Under the pieces are notes generated by a model. That model was not told the DNA's origin. It saw only the letters and a program-made list of their open reading frames with translations, and ran no database searches. This document shows, piece by piece, positions 1 to 34,200 of a DNA stretch of 64,000 nucleotides (the first letter of the stretch is position 1; each line of letters starts with the position of its first letter). Source of the stretch: Chrysogorgia sp. JL179-B06 (Eukaryota > Cnidaria > Anthozoa > Scleralcyonacea > Chrysogorgiidae); the NCBI GenBank assembly GCA_035772405.1, contig JAYKKM010000414.1:667001-731000 (forward strand), given 5' to 3'. The position numbers and the translations under genes are program-made.

Positions 1-153
1 AAATATTAGTTATTCGTGTTAAGTACTTTCGGTATTGATATTTAGATATTTAATATGCCGCTTTGAAATACATGCTGTAGTTTATAACATATCGTTTGAT
101 TTGTACTGTTCGATAAAGTTTTAGTGATTTTGCTTACTTTGTATTTTTTCAAG

Positions 154-23257
<23,104 letters not shown>

Positions 23258-23297
23258 ACAACGCACTCTTGTGGCATGCCGGGTGGCCCGGGAAACT

Positions 23298-23303
23298 AAT
23301 AAA
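23298..23303 (+). terminator. candidate poly(A) signal of ADAM17
   Basis: AATAAA 41 bp after the ADAM17 stop codon. It is the first canonical signal downstream and precedes a pogo-like MITE that starts at 23507. Confidence 0.6.
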
Positions 23304-23506
23304 CTATGCCTATTTTTGGCGGGAAACCATCGTCTGTTTTTTTCTTGCCTACCCGTTTCAAACGTCGAACTTTTCTAATGCTTGAGGGGGGGAGGAGGTA
23401 CATGAAGAGTACCGATGGAGGAGTGTATTTTTTGGGGTGGTTCACCCGCAGCGTACACTATCTGACCAGTTTGAATTTATGTTTTATGCATTCGTTGTTG
23501 TGCCTA

Positions 23507-24221
23507 CAGTAAAAACCCGCTAACAAGAACCTACCATTATTAAGAACCACAGGCTGAAATTAAGTATTTGTTTATATAATGTCTCGATCAATTCCAAGCG
23601 TGACCATCCTCCCCGGTAAGGTTGACCGATCCTATGGCTGTCTGTGTGGTAGATTACCTTAAGTAGCTTCGGGCGTTTGACGGGCATTTGACATTTTAGC
23701 GGCGAGTCAACTTAAATAATGAATGCAAATTCCCCACCCACGGGCATATAATAAAAGTTTTTCAAATAAAAGTGCCAAGAAGCCACAAATTCCCTCGAAA
23801 TTTTCCAAAGCAATTGTGCCATCCGGTGCATCCGCCATCTTCTGAACTCAAACGTGGTGTACTAAAATAAACATTTTTTGGCCTTTGTTTACGTTTTAAA
23901 TATGCACGGGACACAAATATTACATCATTGAAATATTTAGAGCAAAGGATCGGACTTCGTTTAATATGCAATGTGCAGTGTGCCAACGAATTTTGGAAAT
24001 TCACAGGCAACTATATTGGCATTGCCTCAAACTTAGTGACTATGGGATACGCATCTACTTTCTTTCAGCGCAGCGCCAAATACCGCACTTTATTTTACCC
24101 ACAAATACCCCACCCCGGGGAGCATGCCCGTCAAATGCCCGGGGGGGGGGCATGGTCACGCTTGGAATTGAACATAGGCTGATTGGGTAAAATGTAGGTT
24201 CTTGTTAGCGGGTTTTTACTG
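23507..24221. mobile_element. pogo/Tc1-like MITE with TA target
   Basis: Terminal inverted repeats CAGTAAAAACCCGCTAACAA and its complement at 24202-24221, each flanked by TA (23505-23506 and 24222-24223). The interior includes gggcatttgac motifs and no transposase. It lies 250 bp downstream of the ADAM17 stop. Confidence 0.8.
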
Positions 24222-24540
24222 TATCTCACGTTTGGGAGTTTTACATATTCGTAATATTTGGGTCTTCCTGAGCAAAATCATAATATATCTTGTCAGCCGA
24301 AAATTTCATCTTCATGGAGTTTTTCGCTATCAAAGTTACCGCATGTAATGTCACAAGAGGCATTTTTGTGGCAAGTAACAAAAGAAAACCGATTTGGAAG
24401 GCCTCTTGTGACATCACATCTGGTAACTTTGACAGCGAAAAACTCCATGAAGATGAAATTTTCAGCTGACAATATATATTATGATTTTGCTCAGGAAGAC
24501 CCAAATTTTACGGATATGTATAATCCCCAAACGTGAGTTA
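24222..24540. mobile_element. fold-back MITE (tctcacgtttggg type), copy A
   Basis: The arms tctcacgtttggg and ccccaaacgtgag enclose cgtaatatttgggtcttcct mirrored by aggaagacccaaat. It is the same family as 25497-25846 but lacks the outer TTAAAGTGCT. It abuts the pogo-like MITE. Confidence 0.75.
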
Positions 24541-24544
24541 GTTA

Positions 24545-24720
24545 TTCAGGCGCTAAAATGTGGAATGAGTTGCCAAGACCACTGACGTTTCCCTGGGGGA
24601 ATTTAAGGCTCGTCTCACAGATGTATAAACGATGTAAATTTTTAATATCTTGTAAGTACTTTGTTATAATTGTACTAGTAGTTTCTTTTTAAAACTATTT
24701 ATGTAAATATTTTTAGCAGT
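24545..24720 (+). pseudogene. LINE tail fragment
   Basis: Encodes SGAKMWNELPRPLTFP, a fragment of the common LINE ORF2 C-terminal motif. It is short and degraded. Confidence 0.4.
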
Positions 24721-24752
24721 ATATACGGCCTCTTGGAAAGCAGACTTTGTAT

Positions 24753-25333
24753 CAGGGCTCAAGATTTGCGGTATCCCGATATCCACGGGATACCATATTT
24801 TAATTTTGGATATTGGATATCATAGGCTTAGTATCCCGACGGGATAAAAAATTTGAATTTCCGATCCAAACTCCGAAGTCTGTACATTTTGGCAAAATGT
24901 TCGACAAAATAGCTCTGTTTTGGTGCTTTGTTTCTTATTCGTGTATTTTTTTTTCGTTGTTTGTCGCACGAATGCGGAATGGTCTGGGCACAAGATTAAT
25001 TCTCCACATACGCTAAATTGTAGAATACCCGTCTATTTTAAAACCCCATTTCATTTGATAACAATCAACCAGTACACACAATATAAACCTTCGACATTAT
25101 ATTTAAAGACATTTTAGAGCATCCTGGTTTGTATTTCTGCCTTAAATGCGGTTTCAAAAGTGGACAGGCATTCTATAATTGCTCCTTTTTTGGATATTTT
25201 ACCTTGTTTGGATTCTGCTAATCGGAATACCTACTATCCAAATCTGGGATACTAAATTTCAAGGAGGGATACCAGATTTTAAAGTGCTAGTATCCACTTG
25301 GATACTGGTAAAAAATTCAAATCTTGAGCCCTG
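24753..25333. mobile_element. hAT-type MITE with 8-bp target duplication
   Basis: The inverted ends CAGGGCTCAAGATTTG and CAAATCTTGAGCCCTG are exact mirrors. The direct flanks CTTTGTAT at 24745-24752 and 25334-25341 are identical 8-mers, the hallmark of hAT insertion. The interior repeats tatcccgatatcc-type motifs and has no transposase. Confidence 0.9.
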
Positions 25334-25496
25334 CTTTGTATAGCCTGAAGAGCTACAGTATCAAAATAAGATTAAATAATATTTAATCGTTGTGTCCGTC
25401 GTTAGTGTGACTTCTCGTTTTAGATAACGCGTTTAATTGTTGAACAAAGTAACAAATATTCTGGTGCTGAAACGACTATAGCTATATTAAAGTGCT

Positions 25497-25846
25497 TATC
25501 TCACGTTTGGGGGATTTTACATATTCGTAATATTTGGGTCTTCCTGAGCAAAATCATAATATATCTTGTCAGCCGAAAATTTGATCTTCATGGACAAGGC
25601 TCGTACCCTCCGCTCCCCCGAACGCCCCTGGGTACGAGGTTGTTTCATTCAAAGTTACCGGATGTGAGGTCACAAGAGTGTGGCAGGCATTCCAAACCAG
25701 TTTTCTTTTGTTACTACTTGTGACATCACATACGGTAACTCTTTGACAGTGAAAAACTCCATGAAGATGAAATTTTCGGCTGACAATATATATTATGATT
25801 TCAAATATTACATGTAAAATCCCCAAACGTGAGATAAGCACTTTAA
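25497..25846. mobile_element. TTAA-bounded fold-back MITE, copy B
   Basis: TTAAAGTGCTTATCTCACG at the left and cgtgagataagcactttaa at the right. Internal arms match copy A at 24222-24540. A central non-palindromic segment (ctcgtaccctccgctcccc) distinguishes it. Confidence 0.8.
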
Positions 25847-26094
25847 GTAATCATATAATAATAATAATAATAATTGCGAATTTTTTACAGGATAACCTAT
25901 CAGTACAAAATACTGTTATCATTACGGTCCTGTTTCTACTAGTTAAACACTTAATTACAAATGCTACTTAAATATAATAAGCCACATGGTTATTCCTTGT
26001 ATTATGCATGTGTTCATTTCTCTCAAAAGCGTTTTTATAGGCATCACACACATTGTTGTGGATAGAGTCAAATACAAGGGAACAAGCTTTTTTC

Positions 26095-27165
26095 TTAATT
26101 GTATCTTAGTTCAATAGACGGTATACGTAAATCTATGTCTGGACTAGATCTTGTGATAATTTTGAAGCTACGTTGTTCAATATTCCGTATAATTTTTCTT
26201 CTTGTTTCGGACAAGCCTAATGTTATTGAGCTACAATACGTGAACACAGGCATAATCATTGCCCTATAAATCCTTTCAGCAATAGATGTGTCAATGGAAC
26301 CGCGAACACGTCGTAGCAAGTTAACTCTTCCTGCTGCCTTTTTGCACATCTTATTAAAATGAGTCTCGAGATTGAGCGAAGGATCTAAATACGCACCCAA
26401 GTATTTATAACTTGTCGTACAGTTTATAAGTGTTTCTCTAATCTTGATATTGAGCTGTCTTCCATAGAGGAGACCGAGCCTTTTTCCTGTGCCAAAAAGC
26501 AATGCTTCAGTTTTCCCCACTTTTAAGTAATTCATAATCAATTCATTATTACAACACCAGTTTCAAAAATTGTTAATATCCTCATTGAGACTTTTTCGAT
26601 GACATTGATATCCTTCGAAGATGTAAATATTACAGTGTCATCTGCATAGGTGATAACTTTTGTGTGGTGAAGAGATTGGTGAACATCATTAAAGTGGATA
26701 AGGAAAAGCAAAGGTCCAATAATAAATCCTTGTGGTACGCCATTGAATATAGGATTTGGATTTGATAGAACTCCTTTATATTGCACGATCTGTTTCCGAA
26801 GGGACAAATAATCAACAAACCATTGTAATTCAGTATCGAATATTCCATAGGAAGGAAGTTTGCTCAGGAGACCTGAATGACTAATGGTGTCGAAAGCCTT
26901 AGACAGGTCTATAAAAAGTGCACCTGTTAACATCCCTCCATCCGCCTGTCTTCTGATATGGTCTAGGAAATGGGTAACCGCGAGTTCTGTTGATCGATTT
27001 TTTTGGAAACCAAACTGATAGTGAGAAAGGAGACCATTGATTTCAAAATGGATCATCAGTTGTTTGTGCACTATCTTCTCTATAATCTTCGATAAAACAG
27101 GGAGAATTTACAGGTGGGGGTTATGGGTCTGTAGTTGTCAATGTCTGATGAGTCACAACATGAAC
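26095..27165 (-). pseudogene. non-LTR retrotransposon reverse transcriptase, 5' truncated and frameshifted
   Basis: The minus strand gives RT motifs in order: DIDNYRPITP (near 27140, in a shifted frame), FQKNRSTELAVTHFLDHIR, ALFIDLSKAFDTISHSGLLS (motif A), NGVPQGFIIGPLLFL (motif B) and ITYADDTVIF (motif C). A second frame follows with KTEALLFGTGKRL and YKYLGAYLDPSL. The break near 26540 separates the two frames. No endonuclease domain lies upstream, so this is a dead jockey/CR1-group copy in the spacer between ADAM17 and the cyclophilin genes. Confidence 0.85.
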
Positions 27166-27445
27166 TGCTGTACATAATATAGTGAATCGCAATCCAATAC
27201 AAATGGCAGCCATTTTGTTTTTTTTACTCTCCTCGACCAATCGGAATGTAGTAAATCAGTCTGAATGTAGTAATCAGTAGGGACTCTTATTCACTTAAAA
27301 TAAGTTTGGTTTTTGAGATTTTTTCAACAAAATAAATTAATTTTTTTAATGGTGTAAAGTGCTGCAATAACAGTGAAATAATACTATTACATTTAATAAT
27401 ACAAGTTCTACATAAATCTTTAGTTCCTATAAATATTCTAAGTGT

Positions 27446-27451
27446 TTTATT
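27446..27451 (-). terminator. candidate poly(A) signal of minus-strand cyclophilin
   Basis: AATAAA on the minus strand, 18 bp beyond the TAA stop of the cyclophilin gene, implying a very short 3' UTR. Confidence 0.55.
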
Positions 27452-27469
27452 CTGCTGCTGTTTGTCGTT

Positions 27470-30400
27470 TTAAGAAGCAACCTCACCACAGTCTGCAATC
27501 TCGATCTTACCCGACGTTTTACCGGACTGTGAACCAAACTCTTCCATCTTTCTGACAACTTTCAATCCCTCAACGACTTCTCCGAAGACCACATGCTTGT
27601 CATCCAACCAATGTGTTTTGGCAGTGCAAATGAAGAACTGTGAGCCATTGGTGTTTGCACCTGAGTTGGCCATGGATAGGATGCCTTCAATTAAAACAAA
27701 TTCCCTTTTAGCATGTCAACTAGTGTGTTGGAATTTTGAGTATAATACTATAATCAGTGGTATAACTGTAGCGGGGCGGTCCCCCCCCCACACACAACAT
27801 CTGGATGGTCATCTATTGGAAAATTCTGATTCCCTGTTGTAATTTTCCATGCAAACATTCCCACATTGCTCAGACTTGCTCTAACTTTGCCTGTTTTCTC
27901 AGCTTATGATGAGAGGGCATTCAGTTGCTTTAAACAAGTCAAAACCAATGACAGAACACCGTATCGCTATAAATTGTGAGCATGTCTCATGCGATCTCAA
28001 AATGCCATTTTTAAATGCAACAAGGAAAATTTGTAATCTATAAAGTAATCTCAACTATATATATAATCTCAACTTGTGTGTTGTCAATTGTACTTTTACT
28101 TTCTTTGATTTCTCAAGTTTATTGACAAAATGCAGTGCCACAAATTTACTTGAGGACTTGAATAAGTGCAAATGTATGTGGCAAGCCCTCAAACCATGGA
28201 TCACATAATTAATGATTATACCCAATCTCCAAGTCTCCTCATTATGTGCCATAGGCCTGGTAGAATTGGACAACAATACCATCAACTGGCCGGAGACAAT
28301 AGACCTTCCTGTGTGACATCCCAGAGAAGCAAGGCTGTGAAGGGGACATTCTGAGAGGGTGTTCACAAACATATACCCAGACTAATTTATTCAAACATCC
28401 TTTTACATTACAGTACCTGGGCGAGTATGTTTCAATGTGAAATTTTCATCAGGAAAATGCTCTCCATAGATAGATTTACCTCCATGACCAGTTCCCATGG
28501 TGATGTCACCACCCTAGTATGCAAATTTTACAAATGTAGTTTTATCCAAATATCATAAACAGGCCCGGAGCTACGAAGGGGTGTGACACCCACAAAAAAA
28601 TCTTTTTACAAGTTTCAGTCAGCAGAAGTTATATTTTAGTTGGCAAAAGTTATATTTTAGACGTGTTCAATTTAACATGGACAAGTAGAATCATTAACTT
28701 TTAGCTTTCAGTTTAAATTAATTTCAAACTACTAAATTTAAGACTCACAAATCTAATGTTGATTTTCAATGTTTTGTTTATATGTAAATGTCATCAACGA
28801 GAGAACACCAGACATAAATTTATTAAAATTACGTCATCATGTTTTCATTTCGTATTGAAGGTGCATTATTAACATAGGACTAATAATAAATAGTCTTTAA
28901 TAAATACTGCGCAACAACCGTGCGAGTTTACATAAAATGAATACATAAATATGAACAATTATGAATAATTTACACTCTCTCTCAGTCAATGAACAGTTAC
29001 AATAATTAATTTATATTAGAATTCCATTCAGATAATGGAATGTCACTGGTCGACGGAATGGAAATGTTTCTCCAGGTGCGGCTGCCACGGATGCACACAA
29101 CTTGACTTCGAAGCAAAGCGAAGGCAATCTTCCTCCTTAGCCAGCTCAGGACAATGGAGGGCGCAAACTTCTTCTTGGTGGCGAGCTTCTCAGCAAGGAA
29201 CGAGAGGAAGTGATGGGTCTCCCTTCCACATCCACCAAAGGCGCTGAAAACGACCGGTGTGAAGGAGCCATGCTCAACTTCAACAATTCGTTGGTTGTAC
29301 TGTCGCTTCTTCTCCCGTTCGTTGGCGTTGAACGAGCTGCTCAGGGTCTGACGTCGATGTGTCGAGGCGTAAGGGTTAAAAACCCGGACATCAAAAAATG
29401 CCTTTTCACATCTCTGCCAGAAGCCCCTCGCAGCTATGTCCACTCTGGCGTCATCAGCCGAGTTCGCACTGGGTGGAAGTACTTCACCAGTAAGTGGAGC
29501 AAGGGCGGGCTCAATTGACACGTTGTATGCAACATCGTTTATGGCAGCTGCAAGTAGATCACGGATCTCATCGTGTCTACGGTGGATAAAACCTCCTTTC
29601 AGACACGACAAGGCGTGGTCTACAGTGAAATATTTACCACAAGCGCAATAGGATGGAAAGCGCTTCAACTGCCACCGGTAGCGCAGGTAGATCGCGTCGT
29701 ATAACTCTCGCTTGGTGAGGACGTACCCTTCATCGGTGAGCGGCAGCGCTGTCAACCAGGTAGAGGATCCTTTCTGTTGGGCGATGTCGTTTGCCTGGAG
29801 TTGCTCATCGTTCATGCTAGATCTCAAGTTGTGTAACAGTGACTTGTAGCGTGCCTCCCGTTGACTGGCAATCTCACGGCGTCGATGGTGAATGGACTCC
29901 CCGCATCTTGGTGGGCTTACACCCGCCCTGTAAAATTTTCTGAGTATCACCCTGATCATAGATCTTTCACCCCCCCCCCCTGGTTCTTCCCTCTGAATCT
30001 CCCTTTATCTTTAAGTGCTGGATTGCCTCAATATAACTTTTAACTTTTTAAATATAACTTTTTACTCTATCCATAATTAGTTAAGGCTGGTTTCCACTCA
30101 AAAAATTTTCCTCAGTACAGGAACGGACAGGAAAGTTTCCTTTGTCTTGTGATCTCTCGGTCGGAACTAATAACTTTAATGTGAGGAAAATTTTCCTGAG
30201 TGGAAACCAGTCTTCACAAGCCTAAGTTTGAATACAACCGCATTACTTTTCTGTATTAATTTATACCTGAACCATAAAGTTAGGAATGATACGATGGAAG
30301 ACTGATCCCTTGTAGCCGAATCCCTTTTCACTGGTGCACAATGCGCGGAAATTTTCTAAATATAAAAGCAGGAAATCAGCTGGCCATTGACATACAAATA

Positions 30401-30653
30401 GCCATGACAAGAACACTTTTACAAGTTAAAAACAACAAACCGGCAGTCTGCGGGACCACATCAGAATGCAGCTGAAAGATAGAAGTTAGACAGAGAGTCA
30501 GTAAAACCACAGATTCTAAGCGCGGGAAGTTTATTTTAAACGCTAAAAATCATGAAATTAGAAGATATAATTTTAATTAAGTACCTCGAACACAACCCGG
30601 CCCAAAGCTTTTCCGTCAGCTGTTACGTCAAAAAAGCAACGCGGTTTCGCCAT
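27470..30653 (-). CDS. cyclophilin A-type peptidyl-prolyl isomerase, 5 exons
   Basis: Catalyses cis-trans isomerisation of Xaa-Pro bonds and binds cyclosporin in the family; no signal peptide is seen, so it is probably cytosolic. Exons in transcript order: 30653-30585 ([20 protein letters not shown]), 30471-30441, 30355-30267, 28513-28417, 27684-27470. Lengths are 69, 31, 89, 97 and 215 nt, all GT-AG, giving about 166 residues. Active-site positions are present: FHR, FMVQGGD, SQFFICT, and [11 protein letters not shown] with the Trp of the cyclosporin site. The fourth coding step, across intron 28514-30266, is interrupted by a retroelement ORF (29006-29959). It is divergently paired with the plus-strand paralogue. 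Confidence 0.95.
28561..28610 (+). repeat. one end of a hAT-like MITE
   Basis: Sequence caggcccggagctacgaagg followed by a gtgtgacaccc motif resembles the hAT MITE ends elsewhere in the window. The partner end was not identified. Confidence 0.35.
29006..29959 (-). CDS. retroelement ORF with CCHC finger and restriction-like endonuclease signature
   Basis: An intact 317-residue minus-strand frame inside a cyclophilin intron. Residues around 105-120 have [15 protein letters not shown], a C-x-C-x7-H-x4-C pattern, followed by [11 protein letters not shown]. Further on are [13 protein letters not shown] and [10 protein letters not shown], resembling the R-x-D ... D-V core of the PD-(D/E)XK endonuclease used by R2/R4-type retrotransposons. 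Later motifs include [15 protein letters not shown] and [16 protein letters not shown] recognise the family as a repeated mobile-element protein in marine animals, but not its formal name. No reverse transcriptase is joined to it here, so this is probably a 5'-truncated copy that kept its 3' frame open. The endonuclease role is inferred. Confidence 0.7.
   Translation of the reverse strand: MIRVILRKFYRAGVSPPRCGESIHHRRREIASQREARYKSLLHNLRSSMNDEQLQANDIAQQKGSSTWLTALPLTDEGYVLTKRELYDAIYLRYRWQLKRFPSYCACGKYFTVDHALSCLKGGFIHRRHDEIRDLLAAAINDVAYNVSIEPALAPLTGEVLPPSANSADDARVDIAARGFWQRCEKAFFDVRVFNPYASTHRRQTLSSSFNANEREKKRQYNQRIVEVEHGSFTPVVFSAFGGCGRETHHFLSFLAEKLATKKKFAPSIVLSWLRRKIAFALLRSQVVCIRGSRTWRNISIPSTSDIPLSEWNSNIN
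30082..30216. mobile_element. small fold-back MITE
   Basis: The arms aaggctggtttccactca and gagtggaaaccagtctt enclose gaaaattttcc copies and a short centre. It lies in the minus-strand cyclophilin intron, 51 bp from the exon boundary at 30267. Confidence 0.6.
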
Positions 30654-31205
30654 GTCACTAGAAAACAGACGAAAGACGGCTCTTGTTCTCCAGAGCGACG
30701 TCCAAGTCCTCATAAAAAATCAAAAATCAACAATTCTCCAATATAATAATAGATCTTTTGATCTAAAAGTCAAGATCAAGGGAACACCTGATTCCCGCTG
30801 CAGGTTAAATTTCAGGCTGGCAATTTTCAAGGACCCCAAGGGGACCCCAGAGAGTGGAGATTTTGTTTGTTTTGTCAATTTTATATCCATTGAGGTATGC
30901 TCAAAAATCCATACGATGACCATCATGTTAAGTATTAACGTAAAACAGGAATCAACATAGATAAGACGAGGTTGGTTGTAGCGTTGGTGGTGCAAAAAAT
31001 ATAAGTTTTGTGTTCAAGATTCTCGAAGCCTTTCCTACCCTTCCTGAGGAGAACGGGGTGTTCTACAGACGTTATCAGGGCTAGTTGCTATACCACGTGT
31101 TGCCACCCTTTATATAGCGAGACCCGCAGGAATTCGACCTCTCCTCGCAAGAACGTTTTTCATTTAGCGTTTTCTAGTGTTCATTTCCCTTAATTTTAAA
31201 CCAAG
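30654..31205. promoter_or_regulatory. shared upstream region of the divergent cyclophilin pair
   Basis: 552 bp separate the two ATG codons. A TATATA at 31111-31116, 95 bp before the plus-strand ATG, and a CACGTG E-box at 31094-31099 are the clearest core-promoter candidates for the plus gene. No TATA box is evident for the minus gene. The ORFs in this segment do not resemble any protein I know. Confidence 0.55.
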
Positions 31206-34200
31206 ATGTCTCTGCCACGAGTTTACTTCGATATGTCAGCCGGCAATCAAACTTTGGGTCGCATTGTTATAGAGGTAAGAAAAAATATTCGTGTTCTATT
31301 AATCATATTTCGAACTGACACTGCTTTGGTTGCTAAAAATCAAATTATTTAGGTATCATTATATATTGTGTATTTCATGTTTCGTTTGCAGCGTGTAAAT
31401 CCTTTTTGTTTTTTAATATTTTTCAGTTGCGAAGTGATGTTGTACCGAAAACTGCTGGTAAGTAACTTGGGGTGCATTCGAACTGGTTGGTAACTGTTTC
31501 AGGTATGTATTTATTAATAATTGTGTTTCGCTTTTCATTTTCTTCCCCAAGAGAACTTCCGTGCGCTGTGCACTGGCGAGAAAGGATTCGGTTACAAAGG
31601 CTCCATCTTCCACCGCGTTATCACAGATTTCATGTGTCAGGTAAGGGCGGACGGAAATCGTGTTTGTGGTTGTTACCGTTGTTTTAATACTGGTCGCGAG
31701 CTTGCCCATTGTGGCAGCTGAGTACTTGACACAATATATTTGAACAAGACAAATACTTATTCGTTAGATAAAGGGAGATTTGAGACTTGAGTTTCATGAC
31801 AAATTGGTTATTGGTTGTTTCGATCTTTAATTTAGCAGCTGTCACGTGGGAAAATTCTGAGAAAATAGATTATGTATAGGGGAGTGTGTGGGGTTAGGGA
31901 TGGGGAAAATCCAACATATCCTCAGTCCTAGATTACCAATAATAGGGAAATGTCAAATGCTCTTAGTTTACCAATAATGGTAATTCAAGGGGAGTGGTTG
32001 GCAGGGGGGCTAGGGAGGGGGAAATATGACAGGGGTTAGGGTTACAATGAAGTGGAAGACAATGAGGTGGCGTTCATTAAAAATCTGCCTACTGGTACAT
32101 GAAGTAGATACTTGCAATTGATTCCGAACGAACAAACTCACACACGGAAATATAAAGCGTTGCTAAAGCACCGCAATATCACAGAAGCTTCCCACAGACC
32201 TTCAAGAGAAAATAATACAATTCCAGTCATTTGTAATCAATCTTCATTTGCTAAATACTGTTTGTACAATTTTCCATATTATGATATGCTCTGTGTCTTG
32301 TAACTATTTAATTTCAAGGACTCAACTTATAATCAGGGTATCGTAAAAATCACAATTTTTTCAGTCAAGAATAAGGAGTCGACTTATATATTATGTCATA
32401 CATGCCTTGTCCTAAGAAAATGCGCGTGAGCGGTTGATCGCACAGGCAATGTACGCTGCGTGCACGACGTTGAAATTGACTACGTCTACAATCCAGTTAT
32501 TTACATTTTCTTAGAAATTCAATTGCTCTCATAGCTTTCAAGCTTGGGCGTGTGTGGGCGATTGCACGCCCCTTACGGCAAGGCCTGTCGTATATAATTT
32601 TCAGCATCCAATTTTGTTTCTGGATATTTTAATGAGGTTTTGATTTTGTTCCAGGGTGGTGATTTCACTAAACACAATGGGACCGGAGGTAAATCTATCT
32701 ATGGAGAGAAATTTCAGGATGAGAACTTCACCTTGAAACACACTGGTCCAGGTATGGGACTATCATTGTTCCTGCATAATTTTAATGTTTAGAATTTTGA
32801 GGTTATGGGCACTTCAACCAATTCAAAAGTGGTTTGCTTATAATGCCAAATAAAAGTTTACAGAATCTATGCCCTTCATGATTATAGTTCTATCCAGGGG
32901 CGGCGTGGCCCACCGGGAGATTTCCCGGTGGAAAATCTGGTGATGGTTGGGCCCCAAACAATGACACACCCTGTTCTTCCACTGTGAGCAGTGGGCCCCT
33001 ATCGAATATTTTCCTGGGCCCTATTTTTGAGCCACGCCGCCCCTGCTTCTTGCTTCATAGTTTTTGTGACACTGTTATGCCAGACCTTGAATGAAGCACA
33101 CAAGAACAATTAGCACACATTGGGTTAATAAAATTCAATTTTAATCACTAATTTCCCATCATGTTGTGGTATCAGTTTGTAACACCATGTTTACCAACAA
33201 ATTTAATTTATATTGTGTGGAATTCATTGCAAAACTGTCAACCATTAGATGTTCAGGATTGCTAAATGAGGGGGGAAATTAGAAATTTCTCCTGTTGAGT
33301 GCATTTTGCGATTAAATTGCCTTGTTAGAACAAAAGAATCCGAGGCAATCATAGTGTTATTGTATGGAAACGTAAACGCAGTACCGTATTTTCTGGGCTA
33401 TCACGCGCACCGCATTAGACGCACCAGAAGATAACACACATAATAATAATAATAACACATTTTATATAGCGCCTCTATCCATGACAATGATCAGGGCGCT
33501 TTACAATAACAATTTAACTACATAATCTAACTGAAATAAAAATAAAAATATCTGTCAATCAAGAAAAACTGTTACTAAAAAGATATTTTTTGAGTTTCTT
33601 CTTAAAAATGTCAATAGAAAAAAAGATTGTCTAATGTCAAATGGTAACGAGTTCCAAAGTGACGGAGCTGCCACAGAAAAGGCTCTCTTTCCATACGTTT
33701 CCAGTTTAAATTTTGGAACAACCAGAAAACCTTTCGAGGAGGAACGTAAGTTTCGAGATGGCACATAGTCAACAAGAAGATCTTGAATGTATTTCGGAGC
33801 TATCTTTTTCTGAGCTTTGAATGTGAGGAGCAAAATTTTAAACACAATTCAGAATAGCAGTTTTATATTTTTAAAGTGTAAAATATGTGTGACTTAATAA
33901 AAATAGTTGTTGTAATCTATTGTTTTACAGTATTGAATGCCATTTTATTATTAATGCTCCAAAAAGAGCTGTTTTTTGGTGAAAATCTTTTAGAAGTCAT
34001 CTTCTTCAAAGCCTTCAAAATCTTTGTCTTTTCAACAAGGCCAACAGGTTATCTTTCTTATTTTATTGAACTATTTCGAGAGCAATGTTGCAAAACACCT
34101 TTGCGAAGTAGCCATTCACGTGATCCTGACTGATGTTTGGGCAGACAATATGCTTCGAGTTTCATATTTCCGACTAACTCAGATAAAAGTACTATTTTTT

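Noticed and set aside
24241..24536. Two similar 87- and 92-residue ORFs on opposite strands
   Set aside because: They are the two arms of a fold-back MITE and therefore translate to near-identical peptides.
29035..29651. Three plus-strand ORFs
   Set aside because: Antisense shadows of the minus-strand retroelement ORF, which has recognisable motifs.
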